Shown here one piece after another: positions 22,127 to 34,491 of a stretch of 64,000 nt of DNA. Source of the DNA: an uncultured Pelagibacteraceae bacterium (GTDB taxonomy: Bacteria; Pseudomonadota; Alphaproteobacteria; Pelagibacterales; AG-422-B15); the NCBI GenBank assembly GCA_902554325.1, contig CACDOH010000004.1:1-64000 (forward strand). Direction: 5' to 3'. The notes under the pieces were generated by a model. That model had not been told where the DNA came from. It was given only the letters and a program-made list of their open reading frames with translations, and ran no database searches. The translations under genes and the position numbers were made by a program. Positions within the stretch are counted from its first letter, which is position 1. Every line of letters begins with the position of its first letter.

Positions 22127-22806
22127 AATTCCTTCTTCTCTGCTGAATGTATTGCAACTACTCCATTTAAAATATTGCGGTAGTTAACTGTTACAAAATC
22201 TGAACTTTTAATTATTTCTAGAAACTCCTCTTGTGATGGAAATTCTTTAATTGTTCTAGTTAAATATTTATAAGGCTCTTCATCCCCAACAATAACTTTT
22301 CCAAATATCGGAATTAATGAAGAATATAAGTTGTATACCTTAGATAAAGATTCATTTTTAACCTTAGAAAATTCAAGACAAAGAAATCTACCACCGGGTT
22401 TCAAAACTCTTTTTGCTTCCTGCAATGACTTTTTAAGATCACTAAAATTTCTAACACCAAAAGAAACTAAATAAGCATCAAAAGTATTATCTTCAAAAGG
22501 CAGTTCCTCAGCTGGTGCGACTACCCACTCAATATCATTTGAATACTGTTTTATTCTTTTTCCTGCTTCAACCATATTTTCATTTGGATCACAGACTATA
22601 GCCTTACCTTTTCCATTAACTCTTTTAAGGAAGCGCCTTGAAATATCTCCTGTGCCACCAGCGACATCAATTATTTTCATTTCTTCACGAGGCGAAAGCC
22701 AATCAATCATTAACTCTTTCCAATACCTATGAACGCCCATAGACATTACATCGTTCATAATATCGTATTTACTCGCAACTGAATTAAAGACTTCTTTTGT
22801 TTCCAT
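22123..22806 (-). CDS. ubiE: Demethylmenaquinone/ubiquinone C-methyltransferase
   Basis: VFNSVASKYDIMNDVMSMGVHRYWK, VAGGTGDISRRF. Confidence 0.95.
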   Translation of the reverse strand: METKEVFNSVASKYDIMNDVMSMGVHRYWKELMIDWLSPREEMKIIDVAGGTGDISRRFLKRVNGKGKAIVCDPNENMVEAGKRIKQYSNDIEWVVAPAEELPFEDNTFDAYLVSFGVRNFSDLKKSLQEAKRVLKPGGRFLCLEFSKVKNESLSKVYNLYSSLIPIFGKVIVGDEEPYKYLTRTIKEFPSQEEFLEIIKSSDFVTVNYRNILNGVVAIHSAEKKEL

Positions 22807-22871
22807 CTAATAAATATTTGATAAATTAAGTATCTTTTATTTTATAACTAATAATTAATATATAAAAATAT

Positions 22872-23702
22872 ATGCCTGAGTTGCCTGAAGTTCAAACTGT
22901 AGTTAATGGGATAAAAAGTAAACTTATTGGATTAAAGATCAAAGACACAGAGGTATTTGTCAAAAAACTCAGATATCCTGTACCGATAAACCTAAAAAAT
23001 AAAATTAACAAAAGCTCACTATTAGATGTAGAGAGGCGAGCAAAATACATAATTTTAAGGTTATCGAATTACTATTCTCTTATTATTCACCTCGGTATGT
23101 CCGGAAGAATAATTATTGGTAAAAAAAAAGAACTAAAATCGATTAAACATACACATTTTCAGTTATATTTTTCCAATGATTTAGTATTGCAATTTATAGA
23201 TCCGCGAAGGTTTGGCTGCATATTGCTGAGAGAAACCAGCAAGCTATTGGAAGAAAATATTCTTAAACATTTGGGCGTTGAACCACTTAGCAAATCATTT
23301 AATCAAAATTATTTGTATGAAATTGCTAGCAATAAAGCTTCGTCAATTAAGTCAATAATTATGAACCAAAAGTATATTGTAGGCGTTGGGAATATCTATG
23401 CATCTGAATCTCTATATTTATCAAGAATAAGTCCTTTTAAAATAGGCAACAAACTTACAATATCTGAAAGTGATCGACTAGTACGTTCGATTAAGAGAGT
23501 ACTGAAAAAATCAATTCAAATGGGAGGATCAAGCATCAATGATCATACGATGATTTCTGGCAAGTTAGGCCATTATCAGAATAAACTTCAAGTATACGGA
23601 CGTGATGGGCAAAAATGTAGAAATAAATCTTGTCAGTTGCCCATAATACGCATAGTAATAGCCCAGCGATCGACATTCTACTGTAGTAGCTGTCAAAAAT
23701 AG
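22872..23702 (+). CDS. mutM: Formamidopyrimidine-DNA glycosylase
   Basis: PELPEVQTVVNGI, HLGMSGR, VGVGNIYASESL, Zn finger C..C(16)C..C. Confidence 0.95.
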   Translation: MPELPEVQTVVNGIKSKLIGLKIKDTEVFVKKLRYPVPINLKNKINKSSLLDVERRAKYIILRLSNYYSLIIHLGMSGRIIIGKKKELKSIKHTHFQLYFSNDLVLQFIDPRRFGCILLRETSKLLEENILKHLGVEPLSKSFNQNYLYEIASNKASSIKSIIMNQKYIVGVGNIYASESLYLSRISPFKIGNKLTISESDRLVRSIKRVLKKSIQMGGSSINDHTMISGKLGHYQNKLQVYGRDGQKCRNKSCQLPIIRIVIAQRSTFYCSSCQK

Positions 23703-23717
23703 TAAACACGAAAGAAT

Positions 23718-23981
23718 ATGGCTAATACTAAATCTGCAAAAGCAAAAATAAGAGAAATATCCAAGAAAACTGATGTAAATAAGTCAGTGAGAAATAGATA
23801 TCGCACCTTTATTAAAAAAGTTGAACTAAATATTGTGAGCGGTGATAAATCGGCAGCAAAAACTGCTCTAAGATCAGCTGAGTCTGAAATGATGTCTGCC
23901 GTGTCAAAAAAGATTGTTCATAAAAACACTGCAGCAAGAAAAATTTCTCGACTATCGAATAAGATAAAATCACTAAAATAG
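23718..23981 (+). CDS. rpsT: 30S ribosomal protein S20
   Basis: MANTKSAKAKIREISKKTDVNKSVRNRYRTFIKKVE...HKNTAARKISRLSNKIKSLK. Confidence 0.95.
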   Translation: MANTKSAKAKIREISKKTDVNKSVRNRYRTFIKKVELNIVSGDKSAAKTALRSAESEMMSAVSKKIVHKNTAARKISRLSNKIKSLK

Positions 23982-24143
23982 ATTCATCAAACTTTTTCCG
24001 TATGTTAAGGCCCTCAATGGATGTTATCTGGAAACAACAGAGTATAATTTCGTATTAAAATTTAGCATCAAGTAAATAATATTTTTTATTGCGCTTCAAT
24101 TTTAATAACGCTAAATTTACTCAATTAAAAATAATCATTTTAA

Positions 24144-24152
24144 TTATCCAAA
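24144..24152 (+). promoter_or_regulatory. Single DnaA-box-like 9-mer TTATCCAAA in the rpsT-dnaA gap
   Basis: 8/9 match to TTATCCACA. Confidence 0.3.
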
Positions 24153-24200
24153 TTATTTTTTTTTAGGCCTGGGTTCATTGTTCGAATTCAGTAGGTACTT

Positions 24201-24221
24201 TTTGGAACAGTTTCTTCCAAA
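24201..24221. other. Inverted repeat TTTGGAA-N7-TTCCAAA upstream of dnaA
   Basis: Perfect 7-bp arms. Confidence 0.4.
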
Positions 24222-24305
24222 TGAAAAAAAGTGCAAAAAAAAATTATGCTTTTATCTAAAATTGGATACAATTTTAATGAGTAAAATTGAGGGAGTTCAT
24301 AATTA

Positions 24306-25718
24306 ATGTTTCAAGATCTAGAAAATGCACAGCCCTCAAAATCTAGCATTCGAGATCAATGGAATATTGTTTTAAAAAAACTTAATTCTGAATATGGAAA
24401 TGAAATATTCAATAGCTGGATAAAAAATATATCTATAAAAAACTTAGACAGCGATATTATATATTTTACAGTTCCAACAAGGTTTATCAGAGACTGGATC
24501 ACTTCACATTATTTAGATAAGATTATTTATTTTTTAAATCAAGAAAATCCTGATATTAAACGAGTAAAAATTAGCATAGATAATGCACTTACCTCGAATA
24601 TGCTTAACCTAAATAAGGATATATCTTCTGAAAATAATCAGATTAAGGCCTCATTTAATTCAAATTCATCAGACGATTGGCCTTTAGATGAGAGATTCAC
24701 TTTTGATAAATTTATAACTGGTCCTACCAATGAACTTGCCTTTGCATCAGCCAAGAGACTTTGCTCGGATGATACATATGAATTTAATCCACTTTATGTT
24801 TATGGTGGAGTGGGACTAGGCAAAACACACCTTCTACATGCTATAGCCTGGCAGATAAGCGAAGAGAAAGTAAACACTAAAGTACTTTATCTATCAGCTG
24901 AACGATTTATGTTTCAGTTTATAAAATCACTTAGGCAAAAAGACACGATGACTTTTAAGCAGAAATTTAGATCTGCTGATGTTTTAATCATAGACGACAT
25001 TCAGTTTATGATTGGAAAAAATTCTACTCAAGAAGAATTTTTTCACACTTTTAATTCATTATTAGATTTGAATAAAAGAGTTATCATATCTGCAGATAGA
25101 TCTCCAAGTGAACTCAGCAGTTTTGATGATCGTATGAAGTCAAGATTATCAGGAGGTTTAGTTGTTGATATAATGCCAACAACATATGAATTGAGATATT
25201 CGATAATAAAAAATAAGTATAGTGAATTAAGAGAAAAAAATAAAAATAGTACTTTTGAACTTGATGCAAATATTTTAGAATTTTTAGCTAAAACAATAAC
25301 ATCAAATATAAGAGAACTAGAAGGTGCTTTAAATAAAGTATTCACTTTTTCAAATATATTAGGAAAAAAGATTGATATCGAATTAACAAAATCAGTTCTT
25401 AAAGATTTGCTTAAATCTAGCAATCGAAGAATAACAATCGATGAGATTCAAAATAAGGTTGCAAGTTACTTTAATATTAAAATTGATGATCTTATTTCAA
25501 GTAGAAGGATCAGAACTTTTGCTCGACCAAGACAGGTGGCGATGTACCTTACAAAAAAATTGACCACTAGATCCTTGCCAGAGATTGGTAGAAAATTTGG
25601 AGGCAGAGACCATACAACTGTAATACATGCAGTTAAAAAGATTGAAGAATTAAAACAGAATAATCCAAAATTTGATGAGGATATTAATTTAATAACCCAG
25701 ATGATCACATCAGTTTAG
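24306..25718 (+). CDS. dnaA: Chromosomal replication initiator protein DnaA
   Basis: VYGGVGLGKTHLLHAI, DVLIIDDIQFM, GGRDHTTVIHAVKKIEEL. Confidence 0.97.
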   Translation: MFQDLENAQPSKSSIRDQWNIVLKKLNSEYGNEIFNSWIKNISIKNLDSDIIYFTVPTRFIRDWITSHYLDKIIYFLNQENPDIKRVKISIDNALTSNMLNLNKDISSENNQIKASFNSNSSDDWPLDERFTFDKFITGPTNELAFASAKRLCSDDTYEFNPLYVYGGVGLGKTHLLHAIAWQISEEKVNTKVLYLSAERFMFQFIKSLRQKDTMTFKQKFRSADVLIIDDIQFMIGKNSTQEEFFHTFNSLLDLNKRVIISADRSPSELSSFDDRMKSRLSGGLVVDIMPTTYELRYSIIKNKYSELREKNKNSTFELDANILEFLAKTITSNIRELEGALNKVFTFSNILGKKIDIELTKSVLKDLLKSSNRRITIDEIQNKVASYFNIKIDDLISSRRIRTFARPRQVAMYLTKKLTTRSLPEIGRKFGGRDHTTVIHAVKKIEELKQNNPKFDEDINLITQMITSV

Positions 25719-25781
25719 TTATTTTCATATTATTCAAAAAATTGAAGAAATATGTTACAGTAATAATAATCAATTAGATTT

Positions 25782-26909
25782 ATGGAAATTAAAGCAAACA
25801 GTTCTGACCTTTTAAAAGCTCTAAACCATATACATGGAATTGTTGAGGTTAGACATACATTACCAATATTATCTAATATTGTATTATCTGCAGAAAACAA
25901 CGAGCTTAGCCTATCCTCTACTAATCTAGATATTTTTTGTTCCGACAAAATAGATGCAGAAATAGTGAACTCAGGGGAAATTTCTGTTCCTGCAATAACT
26001 TTCTTTGAAATTGTTAAAAGATTGCCTTCTGGATCAGATGTAATACTGACTATGGGTGATGAAGACACAGAGCTAATATTAAAGTGTGGAAGGTCTAAAT
26101 TTAATCTTTCCACGTTAAAAACTGAGGACTTTCCAATACTTTCAGATAAAAATTTATCTACTAATTTTGTAATTAGCGCTGACGAACTAAGCAGGATGAT
26201 AGATAAAACAAAGTTTGCGATATCTAATGAAGAAACAAGATACTATTTAAATGGTATTTTTTTTCACAAAGCAGAGAGTAATTCTATTAAATTTTTAAGA
26301 GCCGTAGCTACTGATGGACATCGATTGGCTCAATACGATATTCCTCTTCCACAAGGTGCTGAAGAAATTACTGGAATAATCATCCCTAAAAAAACAGTTT
26401 TTGAATTAAGAAAGGTATTAGATGATGCTGATGGTGACGTAAGCGTATCTTTAAACGAAAATAAAATTAAGTTCTCATTTAATAATTTGAAAATAATATC
26501 AAAAGTAATTGACGGCACTTTTCCTGATTATACAAAAGTTATTCCTCAAAATAATGATAAAAAATTTAAAACAAATAATTCTGAACTTAAAAATGCTATT
26601 GATAGAGTATCAGCTGTAGCAATTAATGAGGAAACAAAATCAAAGGCAATTAAATTAACAATTGAAAATAATAAACTAAACCTCAGTGTTGAAAGTCAAT
26701 CTAAGGGATCCGCAAAAGAAGAGATTGATATTAGTTATAGTAATGAAAAAGTTGATATTGGTTTTAATTCTAGGTATCTACTGGATATCTGTAATGAGGT
26801 TGATGGTGATGAAATAGATGTAAACTTACTCGATTCAATATCACCTGCTATTATTTTAGATAAAACTGATGAACATTTATTCTTTGTTTTAATGCCAATG
26901 CGTATTTGA
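25782..26909 (+). CDS. dnaN: DNA polymerase III beta subunit
   Basis: Full-length sliding clamp (RHTLPILSNIVL, ATDGHRLAQ, C-terminal FVLMPMRI). Confidence 0.96.
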   Translation: MEIKANSSDLLKALNHIHGIVEVRHTLPILSNIVLSAENNELSLSSTNLDIFCSDKIDAEIVNSGEISVPAITFFEIVKRLPSGSDVILTMGDEDTELILKCGRSKFNLSTLKTEDFPILSDKNLSTNFVISADELSRMIDKTKFAISNEETRYYLNGIFFHKAESNSIKFLRAVATDGHRLAQYDIPLPQGAEEITGIIIPKKTVFELRKVLDDADGDVSVSLNENKIKFSFNNLKIISKVIDGTFPDYTKVIPQNNDKKFKTNNSELKNAIDRVSAVAINEETKSKAIKLTIENNKLNLSVESQSKGSAKEEIDISYSNEKVDIGFNSRYLLDICNEVDGDEIDVNLLDSISPAIILDKTDEHLFFVLMPMRI

Positions 26910-31148
<4,239 letters not shown>

Positions 31149-31166
<18 letters not shown>

Positions 31167-32513
31167 AATACAACTATAAATTATTATATAAATATTTTAA
31201 CTTTAAAATTTACTTTGAATAATTCTCTTGAGCTATCACAAAATGAAGACATTAACTTACGATTAAGAACACTAAATCTTATTCGTTGGATAGCAGTGCT
31301 TGGCCAATTCTCTGCTGTCGTTATTGCTTTTTTTTATTTCCAGATAGTTTTTAATATTTATATCTGTATTTTATTAATCTTACTTAGCGTAACTCTTAAT
31401 ATAGCTGTAAGCGTTTTATATCCTCTGACAAAAATTCTAAACTATAATGAAACCTTCTTTTATTTGGTTTTTGATCTAATCCAATTAGTCTCACTATTGT
31501 ATTTAACTGGAGGACTAACAAACCCTTTCTGTGTTTTGATATTAGCACCACTTGTAATTGCAGCCACATATTTAGATTTTAGAAGAACGGTTCTGATAAC
31601 AGTGGTTGCAATCATCTCCCTCAATTTTTTAGCTTATTATTACTTTCCTCTTGAAAGCATAACCCTTGGGATAGGTAAAGATGATTTTTCAGGATTTGAA
31701 ATATTTTTAATCTGGTCAGCCTTAGTAATTACTTCAATCTTTATAACAGCCTACTGTTTTAGAGTTGCAGATGACTCAAGGAAAACAAGACAGGCTCTAA
31801 GACAATCTCAATTATCGTTATCCAATGAAGAACAAGTCTCTGCTTTAATGAGTTTAACAGCAGCAGCTGTTCATGAACTTGGAACACCACTATCAACAAT
31901 TTCAATCATCAATAAGGAATTAGTTAACAATAACAAAGATGGAGTCTTAGGTGAGGACTTATTGGTTATCCAGTCTCAACTAGAGCGGTGTAAAGAAATA
32001 TTAGAACGACTGAGATCAAATGATTTATCTGATAAAAGTAATGAATTTATCAATCAATTAAATTTTGTCCGCTTAATAAATGAAATTGTTTCACCGTATG
32101 ATAATGATAAAATAAAATTTGATATATTTTTTGATGACTATTTTGAGAGAGATAAAGTTGTTATACCCAGATCTGCTGAATTAGTACACTCACTAACTAA
32201 TATCATAGATAATGCATTTAAGTATGCCATAAATTCTGTAGAAATCATTCTAAAAAATGAGCAGGAAAAAATCATAATAGAAATCGTCGATGATGGTCCA
32301 GGTTTTGCATCAGAAATTTACCCATTTCTTGGTGAACCATATTTACGGAATAATAGGGATAAAAACAAGGAAGGTCTTGGTTTGGGCTTATTTATTTCAA
32401 AGAACTTACTTGCAAAGTCACTTGGTGAGATTAAGTTCCTTTATAGAAAAAATAAAGGTGGATGTGTTCAGGTAATTTTAATTAAAAGTGCTTTAGGACT
32501 TCAAAATGAATAA
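31149..32513 (+). CDS. regB: RegB/PrrB-type redox sensor histidine kinase; start uncertain (track start is TTG, likely downstream)
   Basis: Six-TM domain with quinone-site-like GGLTNPF, H-box AAAVHELGTPLSTI, cysteine in LERCKEIL, paired with RegA. Confidence 0.88.
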
Positions 32514-33057
32514 TATAGAAGGTAATTTAAATTTGGATAAGTCGTTATTGATACTCGATGATGATGATGTATTCAGAAATAGACTTATCACCGCCATGAA
32601 GAGAAAAGGGTACGAAGCATATGGTGTTGCTTCGGTTAAAGAGGCCAAGTCATCACTATCTGAGAAATTTCCAAAATATGCCGTAGTTGATCTAAGGCTG
32701 GATGATGGAAATGGCTTAGAGATAGTATCTCTACTTTCAAAGCAAAGATCTGATAGTAAAATTGTTATGCTTACTGGGTATGGAAACATTCCAACTGCTG
32801 TAGCAGCTGTGAAGGAAGGAGCCTGCGACTATTTAGCTAAGCCTGCTGATGCAGACGACATTGATGCAGCTTTAAAAGCACCTTATTTATCTAGTCCAGA
32901 GCCCCCAAAAAATCCTATGTCAGCTGATAGAGTAAAATGGGAACATATACTTAGAGTTTATGAGTTGTGCAATCGAAACGTTTCTGAGACAGCTAGAAGA
33001 TTGAAAATGCATCGAAGAACACTCCAAAGAATACTTCAGAAGAAATCACCAAAATAA
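32506..33057 (+). CDS. regA: RegA/PrrA-type response regulator
   Basis: Receiver plus Fis-type HTH: DLRLDDGNGLEIV, MLTGYGNIPTAVAAVKEGACDYLAKPADADDI, NVSETARRLKMHRRTLQRILQKKSP. Confidence 0.92.
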   Translation: MNNIEGNLNLDKSLLILDDDDVFRNRLITAMKRKGYEAYGVASVKEAKSSLSEKFPKYAVVDLRLDDGNGLEIVSLLSKQRSDSKIVMLTGYGNIPTAVAAVKEGACDYLAKPADADDIDAALKAPYLSSPEPPKNPMSADRVKWEHILRVYELCNRNVSETARRLKMHRRTLQRILQKKSPK

Positions 33058-33069
33058 AATTTATAGAAA

Positions 33070-34266
33070 TTAAGCTACTTTACGGCCTTTATTGATCTGT
33101 TCAAGCTGAGCTAATCCTTCGTTTGCTATGTCAATTCCAGCAACTTCATCATCTTCAGCGTTAAGCTCTTCCATATTAACAAATTCAGCGTAAGTTTTTC
33201 TCGTTCTTTCAGTTATGATGTTCGCTTTAAGTAACGTTTTACAAAGTACTCTGAATATATTGTTACTCTCCATCATTTCTTCGCGTATTACGGAGTCTCG
33301 ATCAATTTCTTGCATAAAATGTTTAGTAACAAATTTATGATCTAAGCCAACACTTTGATAGATTGCCTTCTTTTCCCAAGGATTAACAAGATTATAGAGT
33401 AAATCTTTGAAAATCATGGCTGACCAATCTTCCACTTTGTATCTTTCTGATTCAGACAACTTTGGTACAGTTCTGTCTGCCCAAATTTTACCAAACTTAT
33501 GATGAAATGCCTCATCACTCATTGTAAATTTCAAAAGAGTTTTTAGGAGTGGATCATTAGTGTCTTGGTGAGCCATTCCGAATGCTCCCATTGCAAGACC
33601 TTCAATCATCATCTGCATGCCTACAATTTTTTTATAAACAACATCTGAAGATACAATTTGTTCTAAAATTCGTCCTAGGGTTGGACCTACTGGATATGGA
33701 GATCCCCATCTTGCTTTTATGTAATTAGTGAATCCAGTAACATGTCTAGCCTCTTCACGAGTTTGGTTAGCTGCGTATTCTTGTGCACCCGGATCTTTTA
33801 ATACATGACAAAGGCTTGCGCTTAACGATAAAGCACCTTGTTCACCATGCAGAATTTGAGAAAGCACCCATCTGAAACTTTCATTATTTAATTTTATTTT
33901 TTGTTTTTCAGTTAGGCTATTAGCGATCGCTGGAACTCTAAGTTCCATGCAAAAGACATCAGGGTCGACAATATATTCATTTTTCATATCGAATGGTTCG
34001 TCGAAATCAATGTATGATTTATCATTAGGGTCCCAAAAATGCTTATGAGTCGCCGAAATCATCTGATCAAAACTATCTACTCTTTCGATGTACCTATCTT
34101 TTTCTATCATTGGTATAAAATGACTTGGATTGGTGGCATTATATGCAGGATCTTTATTCATCGCATTTTTGCCGTTACGAGACATTTGCCACATTCTTTT
34201 CAGTTTAAAGATCTGATCTTTTGCATATATTTTTGCAAAATCTAATTTGTGTTGAAGTTCAGCCAT
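33070..34266 (-). CDS. Ferritin-like diiron protein (oxygenase/oxidase-like), function unknown
   Basis: Carboxylate/His pattern: LHGEQGAL, EEARHVTGF, MMIEGLAMG, SDEAFHHKFG. Confidence 0.75.
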   Translation of the reverse strand: MAELQHKLDFAKIYAKDQIFKLKRMWQMSRNGKNAMNKDPAYNATNPSHFIPMIEKDRYIERVDSFDQMISATHKHFWDPNDKSYIDFDEPFDMKNEYIVDPDVFCMELRVPAIANSLTEKQKIKLNNESFRWVLSQILHGEQGALSLSASLCHVLKDPGAQEYAANQTREEARHVTGFTNYIKARWGSPYPVGPTLGRILEQIVSSDVVYKKIVGMQMMIEGLAMGAFGMAHQDTNDPLLKTLLKFTMSDEAFHHKFGKIWADRTVPKLSESERYKVEDWSAMIFKDLLYNLVNPWEKKAIYQSVGLDHKFVTKHFMQEIDRDSVIREEMMESNNIFRVLCKTLLKANIITERTRKTYAEFVNMEELNAEDDEVAGIDIANEGLAQLEQINKGRKVA

Positions 34267-34303
34267 GTTTTAATAATACACAATTTTAAACATGTTCATA
34301 GAA

Positions 34304-34327
34304 ATTTATGAGCATATGTTCATAAAT
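34304..34327. promoter_or_regulatory. 24-bp near-perfect palindrome ATTTATGAGCATATGTTCATAAAT
   Basis: Differs from its reverse complement only at one mirrored position pair. Confidence 0.65.
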
Positions 34328-34371
34328 ATTAAAAAATAAATTATAAATTTCAGTAGTTTATAATTATTTGA

Positions 34372-34388
34372 AAATTATGTCATAATTT
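34372..34388. promoter_or_regulatory. 17-bp perfect palindrome AAATTATG-T-CATAATTT
   Basis: 8-1-8 inverted repeat in the same divergent intergenic region. Confidence 0.6.
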
Positions 34389-34491
34389 CAGTACAGTTTA
34401 TATAGCTGATATTTATTTTCAATTCTAAAAGATTTAGTTGTACAAATTACGTTTTTTTCCATATTTTGGGCCACTATTATAAATACTTATA

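Noticed and set aside
24170-24205. GTTCGAATTC resembling a tRNA T-loop upstream of dnaA
   Set aside because: Flanking bases do not form a 5-bp T-stem and no cloverleaf arms or acceptor pairing are visible.
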